Shown here one piece after another: positions 45,469-56,555 of a DNA stretch of 64,000 bases. The DNA lies in assembly GCA_001584585.1 (NCBI GenBank), contig LSYV01000011.1, forward strand, positions 1,146,299 through 1,210,298. The letters are read 5' to 3'. Both the position numbers and the translations under genes were made by a program. The DNA comes from Gonium pectorale (Eukaryota; Chlorophyta; Chlorophyceae; Chlamydomonadales; Volvocaceae). The first letter of the stretch is position 1, and every line of letters starts with the position of its first letter. The notes below the pieces were generated by a model. The model was not told the DNA's origin. It did not search any database and saw only the letters and a program-made list of their open reading frames with translations.

Positions 45469-47910
45469 ATGTCTAAGGTCCTGCTGCTGGCGCTGCTGGG
45501 CGCCGCGGCGGTCCTTGGGGCCAGCGCTGGTGGGTTCCCGGTCGGGTCCCTTGTGATTGGCGCTCGCCGCAGCTTGAGGTCGCATACTGACTTTCTCTTT
45601 GCTTTGTTGGCTGCTATTCTATGTTATCATACAGAATCGCTCAGCGCCGGCGGCCGCAGGTAAGACCCGGACTTTCTGGATGTGATGCGTTGTCACCTCG
45701 CCAGAAATTCGGCGATGAAGCATTCTGGCCTGACAAACACCAGAGGTGTCTGTATATTGGTTACTGAGTATATGCCCGGTGGCTCCCCTGCTCGCCAGGT
45801 CGCTGCTTCAAAGGTCTGGCGCCTTCCCCGACCCCGAGTTTCCTTTCTGCCGCTGCGATGCGCGGATGCGCGCGAGCCCGTACCGTTTGAAGGTGGATAG
45901 CAACATCACTTACGGCGGCCAGAGCTGGCTATGCTTTAAGGTCACCGTGAACCTGGCGTCTGCGACGCTGTGCAACGTGACCGGTCCCACCCGCCCGAAG
46001 TGCTGTGACGAGGACATGGCGAAGATCGAGTTCAACATTGGTGAGTCGCTTGAGACATGTGGCCTCACCACCGGGTTGTGGGGCGGGGTTGGGGTTTGCA
46101 CCACCTACGCCGGTCGTGCAGGCTCCCCCTCTCACCCGTACACGCACAATGCCCGCAGATGCGCAATGCGTGAAGGACACGAACAACGCCCTCCTGTTCT
46201 ACGGAGTGAACACCACCATTCTTGGCAAGACCTATTCGCCTGTGGTGACCGTCATCTCTGGTGATGTCGACAAGGACGACTCGAGCAAGGCCGTGCTCCG
46301 CATCTCGTCGTCCGAGCTGAAGATGCCGCAGGCAGTGGCCTCTGAGATGACTAAGCGGATTGGTAAGCACGTGCGGGACGTGCGTGCCTACTACAAGCTC
46401 TGCCCGCCTAGCGAAGGATTACTTCGAATACAGGCATTGCTGCCCTCTGTTTCTGGTCAAACGAGCTGCCAAGCTGTTGGGCAAGATCATCATTCTATGT
46501 GTGGGGCATCTGAGCCGTATGCCTTTGCCCCGTGCCTTGACCCGCTGTCCGCTGCGCTTGGGTGTGTAGGTGGTGTTCCGGTCTGCTTCAACGTGAGGAG
46601 GAACCGCCAGTGCGCAACGCTCCAGGATTACTTCAAGAACCCCCAGGCGTATGCGCAGTATGCCATCTTCAACTCGGACAAGAAGTGCTGCCCCACTGGG
46701 GTCACCGGTTCCACCAACATTCCTCCGGGCCCCGTTACCCAGTCCCCGCCGCCGCCGCTTGTGCCGGTCGCCCAGAAGCCGCCGTCGCCACCGTCCCCGG
46801 TGCCCTCGCCCCCGCCGCCGCCGCCGCCCCGCCGCCGCCCCCTCCCCGCCTCCCCCCACGCCCGCCGCCTCCCCCTCCTCCTCCGCCTCCTCCTCCCCCC
46901 CCTCCCCCTCCTCCCTCGCCTCCCCCGCCCAAGGCCCCGCCCGCCGTCAGCCCGCCGCCACCCCCTCCTCGCGCCCCGGGTGGGCCTTTCCCTTACTGCA
47001 AGTGAGTGATTGGGAGGTGGGCCCGGCCGCTGCATGACGGTGTTGTAATGGGCTTCATGTGCGATGGTTTTCGGATATTGACGCTAGTAATGCATGTTCC
47101 AAGAGTGGATGTTTGTTTATGGATGTGGACGGTGGCCAAGCAAGTGCCTGCGCGTGAATGAACATGCAGATTCTGACAAGCCTCACATGCTGGCATGGTA
47201 GATCCTGTCATGTGCTATCCGCTGCGCGTTTTCAGTACCTCGTGCCCGCTGCTTTCGCGCGCTCGCAGCTGTGACACGAGGTCGGGCAGCAGCAACCCCT
47301 GGCGCGCTACCATTGCCAACAAGACGATGGTCACTACGTCCGGCCGGACCGGCGAGCGCGTGTGCCTCAGGCTGTTCATTGACGCCGATGCCTCGAGGGC
47401 TTGCAACGCCCTGCCCGCCACCGCGTTTAAGTGCTGCAAGACGCCGCTGCACAAGATTGAGCTCAGGGCTGACAGTGAGTGCAACAGGGACAGGAGGGCA
47501 CTGCAGCAATGGCGGCACGGCCCAGGATGCCCCCTCGGAGCGGATGCGATGGTTCCGTGATCATTCCCACATTCCACGCGCCCATGTCCGAAATCTGACG
47601 ACTGCCTCTCCCCCCGCCTCACTGCCTTGCCCCACCAGACACCAACTGCAAGAGCTCTGTCGGCCCCGGCCAGCTGACTGGCCATGGTAAGGATGTGCCG
47701 GTGACCTGGGACTCCTCCACCCCCGTGCTGAAGTTCACCAACCTGGCCATCCCCATCGAGCGTGCGGCGGCCGGACCCGTCTTCCTCTGCTTCCAGTTCA
47801 AGGGCCCCTCGTGCACTCGGCTCACGGACATGTGCACAAATGGCATTTGCCGCGCGGCCGTGTTCGAGTCGGCCTCCAACACGTGCTGCCCGCCGTTCGA
47901 CGTCAAGTAA
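45469..47910 (+). CDS. Pherophorin: two pherophorin domains with a polyproline hinge
   Basis: Seven exons: 45469-45529, 45635-45659, 45799-46040, 46159-46362, 46570-47001, 47269-47474, 47639-47910. Signal peptide MSKVLLLALLGAAAVLGASA. The first pherophorin (DUF3707) domain begins FPFCRCDARMRASPYRL and keeps the family cysteines (WLCFKV, KCCDEDMAKIEF, VPVCFNV, KCCPTG). The hinge at about 46738-46990 is almost all Pro with Ser, a hydroxyproline-rich rod. The second domain begins FPYCNCDTRSGSSNPW across the 47001/47269 splice and ends NTCCPPFDVK. Pherophorins are secreted glycoproteins of the volvocine extracellular matrix. The two domains are in different frames: one base is missing in the C-rich hinge, either an assembly error or a real frameshift. 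All splice phases fit once this is allowed. TGTAA lies at 48628. Confidence 0.93.
46738..46990 (+). repeat. Polyproline-coding low-complexity hinge
   Basis: Near-continuous CCN codons, mostly CCG, CCC and CCT. The reading frame changes within about 46805-46870, where long C runs make a length error likely. Confidence 0.9.
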
Positions 47911-48627
47911 ACACAAGGTCGCAGCCGTTGGCAGCCCTGAAATGTGGCGCCTTCCTCGTCCTGGGCCGGGCTTGATTGCAGGATGGGCCAAATTGTGTCG
48001 TCAGCCCGTTTGCAGGATGCTTTTCACATCTCGCTGGTACACACGCCGGTTCACAGCGTCCCAGTGGGCGTTACCGCTGTGATTGAGCTTTGGCTGCAGG
48101 CCGTGCGTGCGCTTGAAAGACTGGAGATTGATGTTTTGACTACAAGGTGAACCCAGATTAAGACTATTCCATGTGCCGTGTTAGCGCACAGACACCCCAG
48201 CAGGACTGGTCTGCGGCAGCGGCCTAGCTGGAGTAACCGTTTTAGTGCGCGCGCCCTGTGTGTGTGCGTGCGGAAGGTGAACGCTAACTTCTGACGTTGT
48301 CTGAGAGAGTTATTGTACCTCGCATTGCGCGTGCAAATGGCCAGTGCCAGCGCGCGCGATGTTCGATGATGAGAGCGCGCCCTGCACCCGGGGCGCCCGC
48401 TTTTCCCTCGGATGACGTGTGGTAGGAGTGTGTGCTGCGTGCGCTGTGCCTCCGATGCAGCTGCTTGCTACCTCTTCCTTGATGTGCCACCCAGTCTTGA
48501 CCCGTTCCCTGCCAGAGCAGGCGTTGTGACGCGGTAACGGCCAGGTTGATATGACGGTTGACTGATGCATATGGGGCACGGGCGACTGCTCTTGGCCGTC
48601 CAGGCTGGCAAGGGCGCATGGCTAGTA

Positions 48628-48632
48628 TGTAA
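48628..48632 (+). terminator. TGTAA polyadenylation signal, pherophorin
   Basis: First TGTAA after the pherophorin stop, implying a 3' UTR of about 720 bases. Confidence 0.5.
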
Positions 48633-48878
48633 ATGCGATTGCATTGCTGTTTCTAAACTGCAATACTGCAAAACGTGCGCATGAAGCATCGTCTGACATT
48701 CATAGTACTAATGCAGCATCCAGCCGAAAACTGCGTCCCTAGGAGTCATTGCACCTCAAGACGTGAAATGCAGCCATCACACCTCGTCGACCGCTCGCCG
48801 GGCCCTCGCACCCTCTCCATACAATCAGGTAACTATTCTGGTGACACGCCGGGAGGGCCCGGATCGTGAACCTCGCGC

Positions 48879-48973
48879 CATGCCCTGTACTCGGCGCTCA
48901 GCTGGAAACATCACACCCTCGGGTGTGTATGTCTGTAGAGGCTGCCTTACACGTTTCTCGTCCTCTTTTTATC
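48879..48973 (+). mobile_element. Short dispersed element, copy c
   Basis: Very close to copy b (CATGCCCTGTACTCGGCGC, GGAAACATCACACC, TCGGGTGTGTATGTC, GTAGAGGCTGCCTT). No obvious target-site duplication. Confidence 0.75.
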
Positions 48974-49488
48974 ACAAACGCCGCATGGCTTCGGCCCTGA
49001 GCCGGCGTCCAGCTTGAGCCTCAGCACGGGGCGCTGCAGCGGCAAAAAGCGGGCAGAAGTTGCCCGTGTCAGAGGCGGCATCTGCCAACGACATTACGCG
49101 GGCCTGATATGTGGCGTGATAATGATAGAGGAGAGAAACGCAGAAAGCAAAGGGGAGTCTTTAAGAGGGAGAAATTAGTCGAAGGACATCGCCATGGACA
49201 TGCGGCTCTTGATTGGGGGCGCGTCGCACTGGATCTTGTATCCTCAGCGTGCATATCACCAGATAAATCATTATGATCACAGTAGCCATGCTGTGTACTC
49301 GGACTGGCTGCATACGAAATCAAAACATACAGTTCAAATGTTTGAATGACCCCCAGCTTCATGTCGGGTCACCCGCTCCACCACATGTCTTACATAACAA
49401 CACACAGCCTACGAAGAGCCACATCTTCATCCGTCAAGCTTCATATAATTATGTGCACTGTACCGAATATGAACTTCTGACCCACGAA

Positions 49489-52400
49489 ATGCTTTCATAC
49501 GCAGCTATACTGCTTGTGGCTTTCTTCGCTGCGGCGTCCGGGCAAGGGCAAGGTGTGAGCCGGCGAGTCTGCCGAAATTCCCAGGGAATGGAGTTGAACT
49601 GCGGCTGCCGAGTCAAGCACACAAGACCTTTTACCCTGCTGTGCCTTACTGCTGTGATGCAAATTTGTCTGCGCCCGGGTCCTTTTAACCCCAGAGCTGT
49701 GCGCCTTCAGCAGCCTTCGGCAACTTCTTCTCTCGTCGGAGCCCGGGGGTGGCCTACGTGCGTGCACGCGCTGTGCGCTAAATGCGCCTTCCTGCGCAGT
49801 CACGTGTGCTAGTTGCGCTGGGAGCCGGGGTCCCGTCGTCGCCGTCCTGACTGGCTGCATACCCTTGCCTGGAAGCATACGGACGGACACGCTCGGGGCT
49901 CTGCAGTGCCAGGATGCAGGTAAGCTGGATTAGGCTGGGGGCAGCAGCCTGCTTGGCTTCTTCCGCCTCTTTACAGCGTTGCCTCTGCGAATGCCCGGCC
50001 GATCACCTTAACATTGCGGCATCCCCTTTTCGCCGGGTCCCCTCCAGCGCCGCCCTCGCCACCGCCGCCCACAAGGGTCACCGGCACCGTCATCGTTCTA
50101 CACTCGCACGGCGAAACATGGAACGACACGAGCGACGAGACCGATGTGTCTTACGCCGCCTTGTTCGGGGAGGGCGAAAACGAGAAGCGCGTGCGCTTCA
50201 ACCTCGGCGCTGTGTCGGACGCCGCAGACGTTGTCACCGGCGATAAGGTGCGCGCCGACGCTCGCCCTCGCCGTACTCGTCCATTCCGCGCAGCTGCTTT
50301 ACGCCCCAGCTCGGCATGGGCTCAGTCATTGTGGCGATCGGTTTACTGGCCCCTGCTCGGCATTAGACCCATCACGGCGCGGGTAGGATTGGTTGAGTGG
50401 CCCATGCCATGATGTTGCCGCCCCACAAAGCCCTTGTCACGCCTGCCTTCAGCGATGTGCCTGCCCCGCCACCTGACCTTTCAACCCAACAGATCACGTT
50501 CACAGTAAGGCAGCAGGCCGCGGGCCAACGCCACCGGCAGCTGCTGAGCGACCCCCTGGAATGCGACCCGAGCTCGGGCCTGTGCCTTGACGCGGGACAG
50601 GCCACGCTCGAGTCGGCGGTCACCGCCAAGGGTAGGCGCCCTCAGCTGCCCGCTGGTGTCAACCCACACTCGGTCTGCCGTGACGACTGCTGATGCGGAG
50701 CAGAGTGTACGTCCAGATACACTGAGATGACACTGAACTGCAAGTTGCATGGGGGATGGCCATGTCCGTTATAACTGTGTTTCACACACTACCTTATCCC
50801 CGGTCTGCTCCCACTTGCCAGACTTTGTGGTGGATGGCAAACCCGTAAACATTACGGGAATCATCTTGCACGCGTCCGTCTGCGACACGCCGGCCAAGAT
50901 GTCCCTGGATGTGAGTGTCACACGTGGCGGCGCTCTCCGGTTGCCGCCATTTCGTACCATGGCGTCTGTCGGCGCGCTTTGCGCATCTCGGTGCTTCCCT
51001 TGCTTCCTAAAAGACCCAACATGCGACCCAACATGCTATTGCCTGCACGTGTGCAGTATGGGTCCGTGCGACTCTGACGGCTTTACACCAATGGCCGCAA
51101 TATTGCACTCGCAGGCCCTGCGGGGCGCCCTGTTCAACGCGGACCAATCGTCTCCATCCAAGAATGTCACGTTACAGCACTATTACGGCACCTGCTCGTA
51201 CGGCAAGGTCCAGTTCCTCCCCCAAAATAACTTGGTCGCCAGCGTCTCCCTGCCTTGCAGGTGAGCAACGTGGCCGCGCACTCCTGCACGTGTTGTGCAG
51301 GAGCCGTAAGGCAATGTGTGCTGGCCGTGCGACAAGGCCTTGAGCGCACCTGGGCGCTTCCGTGACCGCAGCGCCACGATCCCCCCCCCCCCGCCGCCCG
51401 CAGTGCACTTTACTTGACGACCAGCACCGGCCAGAGCGTCTTCTACAACAGCTCGGCCTGCGCCGATCCCGAGCTCTACGGCTGGCAGCGCGACGCCCTG
51501 GCGCAGGCGACGCAGGTGCGCCACATCGGCCCCCGCTTGGCTGCCACCGTGTCCCTGGCTAGCTGTCCGTACCGCGGAAGCCATGCACCTGATGACTTGG
51601 CTTAAGCATTGCAAATGCATGTGGTACACCATGTCGCCTGCGCTGCGACCAACTGAGCATTTGCCCCGGGCATCCGCGGGCGTGCTGTTGCGCGAACAGA
51701 AGCTTGGGGTGGCTGATGCTTCGCCCTTTAAGCGGCGCGTGCTCATCCTGCCCTACCGCCCTGCCTGCGCCTGGGCGGGCCTGGCGATGGTCGGCTGCGG
51801 AGTGACGTGCGCGACGTGGCTTAACCAAGGCAGCAGCACGGTAAGCGCCCACCGCGACGGGGCTGGCCGTCGCCCGTGGTTCGCCGCCGCACTGTCCTGC
51901 GCACAGCGCTGCTGCGGCCCTGGCCCTACCGGCCAGGCCGGCTGCCCATTCGTGCGCCTTCACTTCGATCCCTAGCGGCACGGGGCGGGACCTGGGCGCT
52001 GCCGTGCGCATGTATGGCACAGCCCGCAGCAGCTTGTTATTCAAGAATCTAAACCGGACTAGGGACTACGAGCAACACGCGCTCGATTAGGATCATGAAT
52101 CCCGTGCTGAACCCGCTACCCAGCCCCTCTCCGTCCGACTGCCCGGCCACGTGTTGACCACTCACATTGAGCCCGTACCGCACCCCGACGGTCCAAGCGC
52201 GTCGTCCCAATCTCCTACTCCGCATTCCGCGTGCGTTGAGCCCTGGGCTCACGGCCAGCGCTCGGGCGCATCCCCCTGGAGAGGGGGGCTGCACCCCACT
52301 CTCCAACCCTCCCATATCCCTTCCGCACGCTGTCCTGCCACTGCCTCGTTGCTGGCGTGCGAATCCCCACCCCCACGCGCAATCAAGAAACCCTCCCCGC

Positions 52401-54291
52401 CGCCAGCTCTTCATGCCGGACCTGTTCCACGAGCTCGGCCACAACATCGGCCTGCAGCACTCTTATCGCTTCAGCGACACCGGCCAGCCAATCGACTACG
52501 GCGACTGGACGGACCCCATGGGCAGTGGCGCCGCTGCCAACGACCCCTTTCAGAACAAGAGCATGGTGTGCCTATCTGCGCCCGTGGTAAGCAGCGGGCT
52601 GCACAAGAGCCTTGGCGAGGGCGGGCCATGCCGCAGGCCATGACCCCTGTCCGCCCGGGGCCTGCCGTGCAGTGTGCGCGTGCCGTCCAGTCGCTGAGGT
52701 GTTAATTTTTGTGCGGGCGCGTGGCCTCGGCTGGTCGCCCTGCTTGCGCTGCCCCGGACCTCACCCCGCCCCCCGGTGCCCCGCAGGCGTTCAAGGCGGG
52801 CTGGGCCCGGCCGGCATTCAACCTCTCCCTCGCGGGCCGTGTGGGCATTGTGCCCGCGTCCCCGCTCATCGTCACCCTTCCGTCCATGCACCTCACCGAC
52901 GCCAACTTCCTGTACATCAACGTGTCTAGCCTGCCGGACTTCATCCCCTCTTGGCCCGGGGGCGTGCCAGGAATCCCCCGCAGCAACCAGCTGTTCGTCA
53001 GCTACCGCGTGAAACAGCCTGCGCCGGGCTTTGACAGCGGGCTGGCGGACGAGCTCAGCCAGAAGGTGTGAGGCGTTTGTGGGCGGCGGTGTGCAGCGGG
53101 CGGCTGCGCCCTATTGCAGGTCATGGGGCCTACAGTGCAGCGGAAGAAGCCGCAATGGCGGGGGAGTTATAGTCGGCCGGAGTCAGGTTGACGCTCCGGT
53201 GGGGTAGCTCTTAAGTCTTGACATGGGCCGAGCAGGGGTCTGGCAAGCATATGGCGTGGTGGGCACGTGCCAGGTGGCACGCCGCGTCGGTGGCCCAGGG
53301 GTCGCATCTGACAGTCTGCACCGGTAGTAGTTCCTGGATGCCAGTGAGTCCTCGTCAAACCTTTCTTTTGAGTCTCCCCTTCCGGTGCCCGCCGACATTC
53401 GCAGGTCTACGTGCACAGCTACAACACCACATACACGCTGCCCGTGCGCCCAGACATCAACCGCCCGGAGCTGCTGAGCACGCTGGTCGCGGTGCTGTCC
53501 GCGAAGGCAACCAGCGCCAAGGCAGGAGGCATGTCGGTCCTGACGCAGTACAGGTGGGCACGGCGTGAGGCTGCCGTGTTGTGGCTTGTGGGAGCCGGGT
53601 GGGTCGGATGAAAGCACGACATAGACATGGAGAAAGCACTGACCTGGTGCAGGTGTTAATGGGAGTTGCGGACACGTCGCAACTCCTCCCTGAACATGTC
53701 CCCACCTCCCAGCTGCACCCGCCTTGAACACTTTGACCCCAAGGGGCGTCCTTGTCGACAGCATTCCCAGTCACGAACCCCTACGTGGCACCCGTGCACG
53801 CCCGACATGGTCGCAGACTGGATTTCGGGAATCTGCCTGGGGCGCCTGGCAGTGTTAACGGTCTCGACCTGCAGCCCCTGGTCCTCAACTCCACACACGC
53901 GGTTTTGCGCGTGTGCTACTTCACGGTCGCGTCGGAGGACTTGGCGGAGGACGGCTGCGGAAACGGTATTGACGACGACTGCGACGGCTACGTGGATGGG
54001 GAAGACGCCGACTGCGCACCCCCAGCGCCCCCTCCACAGCCCCCACGCCCTCCCAGCCCTCCACGTCCTGCTCCAAAGCCGCCCAGTCCGCGGCCTCCGC
54101 CCAACCCGCGCCCTCCGCCGCCGACGCCGCCAAGCCCCCGACCGCCGCCAAGCCCCAAGCCCCCCCGGCCGCCGCCAAAGCCCCGGCCGCCGCCAAGCCC
54201 TAAGCCGCCATCATCTCCGCCGAGCCCGCCGCCGCCGAAGCGCAGGAAGCAGCCGCCGCCGTCGCCTGCCGCCGCCAGGCGTGTTGCGTGA
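49489..54291 (+). CDS. Gametolysin-type (peptidase M11) metalloprotease with proline-rich tail
   Basis: Exons: 49489-49552, 50048-50247, 50493-50631, 50822-50910, 51115-51260, 51404-51515, 51733-51840, 52407-52586, 52787-53065, 53405-53553 and a last exon ending at 54291. Signal peptide MLSYAAILLVAFFAAASG. Family landmarks are YGTCSYGKVQF, CGVTCATW, the zinc site HELGHNIGLQH (HExxHxxGxxH complete, with the usual His first) and a following DPMGSG Met-turn. The last exon encodes a MopE-like acidic motif CGNGIDDDCDGYVDGEDADC and then a long Pro/Ser/Lys tail, as in Volvox VMP matrix proteases, where the Hyp-rich tail anchors the enzyme in the extracellular matrix. It should be secreted and degrade matrix glycoproteins. 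The join into the last exon does not work in phase: the donor at 53554 leaves two bases and no acceptor restores the frame, so an indel or unusual splice is likely. Skipping a possible 7-bp exon near 49914 is assumed. Confidence 0.9.
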
Positions 54292-56555
54292 GCAAGAAAC
54301 GGCACCCGCGCTGCGCCGCGTTTACACGGAGCCCTTTGCGGCAGGGCCAGGAGCAGGGCGGCACTGTACGCCAGCTGGTTGGCGTGGCTGCAGCGCTTTG
54401 ATGTGGCTGTTGCAATGTGCAGGTATGTGACGTAGTCCGGCTGGTCCCATGCCAGCACTACAGCGAGGCAGGTTTATGCGTGAAAGGAAGTGGTAGACGT
54501 GGGAACGTGCATGCCAGTGAACGCAATCGCTTTGCTAGCTCTTGACTGTATGATCAGATGCCGGCGTATTCATTGGCGAGCGGTGTCGCGCGGGGGTGGA
54601 TAATGTGAATGGCACAGCTGCCATCTGTCCTGCAGGGTATGGTAGGCCACCATTTGTGGCAATTCATGTGCGCTACCAGCGCCCTTTTTCCATGCGTTTG
54701 TGCTAGGTCAAGATGCAGGCAGGGGTTTTGCTGCCTATGGCTATTCATCTGTTTCGGTTTTACGTTTTGAAAATGGCGGACATGCACCGTCCGGTCTGAC
54801 TGGCTGTCTCAGGCAGCCACAGTCGAGCAACTTGGGGAGCCGTGCCAGCGGCCAAGCCGCAAGCGCCATTCAAGCCATTTCCCCACTTTTGATTATGGGA
54901 GGAACCTGAAGTCCTCCTGGTTAAAATAAAATAATGACTCACGCGCTGCTTTGGCATGTCATTCTGGGCGGAACGGCCTGCGGCTGAGTGGGCAGGCCGA
55001 GCGGGTTGGAAGGAGGTATTGGGCTAGAATGGAAAGGGCGCGCGGAGAGTTGCGTTGGAGGGCCCCTGCGCACGTTTCGGGACGTGACCACCGTGCATAC
55101 GTTTGGGCCGGATCCAATGCCTGGGTACCCGCGGGGCGATCAAGGGGCAATCGGATCGCGGCTGACGTCCATACGAAGAAAACAGCAACGTAGGATAGGA
55201 CAGGTGTTGTATGGTGTCGTCCCGTTCAGGCCGACCTGTGAGTTCTAGTGCAGCGGGTATGGCTTTGGGATGTCCACCGCTGCAGCCTTCCGCGCGTGGG
55301 CTGACGTGTGCCCGGGTCGGTATCATGCGGGAGGATGTGGCCGACACTGCTGTTAACACTGCACCCACGACACATCCTTGGGGCCTCGCTGCGGTTGGAG
55401 ATGGGTGGTGGAAACGGTGGAAAGGATTCAGACCGGTAGGGTCCGTACCTAGTGTCGGGCTCCTGTAACGATGAATAATTATTGACACATGGCGCCAGCC
55501 CAGTGTCCTCTCTCCGGCAGCAGTCGCGGCTGTGACACAGAGCGCGACAGATCTGCAGGTGGATCTTGCTACGGGAGCAAGAGCCCTGCTTCCCAATCAC
55601 ACTTGCCATACCTCTGTCAACAAACAACGGCGAACCTAGCCCGGCATGCGTGCCCAGCTTTGTGAGCCCGCTAGCTGCCTGCCGGCGTCAGTGTCATGTT
55701 TTGCCTGGCCTGCGCTAATGGCTATGCGCAGAGGAGGCACGCGAGGAGGTAGGTCGAGTTTGGGCACCCGTGCATCTGCACAACGGTCAGCCACGAGGTT
55801 CCTTGCCGGTTTCCCAACCCGACACCGACTCGGAAACCAATGCCGCGTAAGACCATCAACACATCTAACCACTTGCCATGTACGCCTTCACAGGGCACGG
55901 TGAGTACTGGACACGGTGAGGACGCCGCAGACTACCACTGCTTTTAGGTCCTGCGTTGGATAAGCTGACTGTACGTCCTGGTAAGGTTTGCCAAAGGCTT
56001 CATGAGGAGGCCGGTAGGTGCCGCACGCCGTGCCGCGCTGCACACAAAACCCGAACGAACGAACCTCCGAAACCAGGGCCTCAGGTTCACCCAAGTATTT
56101 AAGGAATGAAATAAGTCCTAAGGGACAGCTGCTTCGGAATTCCTGCGATCACCAGAAAAAAGCGCGTCAGGCCCAGGGCCCGCTGGCCTCGCCAGTCTCG
56201 GTTTCGCAGTCAAATTTCGTACTCATAGCTGAATATCATAATATGAAGACACCGGCATGTAACTTAAGAACACCTCGGCTCCGACACGTCCCGAGTCACG
56301 GTGGGCCTCATTACGCAGAGGCAAAGTTGGGCTTTCAGGCCCGAACGAGTCCCCTAGCACATACCCACGCTGAGACAGAACCCTTTATTAGTTTCCTCCC
56401 TTCCCTCCCCCCTTCCCCGGACCGGACCCGCGAGCCTGCATCCCCGACATGCCCGCCCCTCCCTCCTTCCCCGCCTAGCCTCACGGTATCCCTGGGCTGT
56501 GACTGAACCCGCGGCTTCCCTTCACTCCTCTCACTTTGGCACGAGCAGCGGACAC
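54292..56555. other. 3' UTR of the metalloprotease and intergenic
   Basis: No convincing exon. TGTAA at 55464-55468 would give a 3' UTR of about 1.2 kb. The last 200 bases before 56556 are C-rich (TCCCTCCCC), likely 5' UTR or promoter of the next gene. Confidence 0.5.
55464..55468 (+). terminator. Candidate TGTAA polyadenylation signal, metalloprotease
   Basis: First TGTAA found downstream of the metalloprotease stop at 54291. Confidence 0.4.

Larger units (their letters stand above)
47911..49488. other. 3' UTR of pherophorin and 5' flank of the metalloprotease
   Basis: No exon is seen. It holds the TGTAA at 48628 and dispersed-element copy c. The promoter of the metalloprotease should lie in about 49000-49480. 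Confidence 0.5.
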
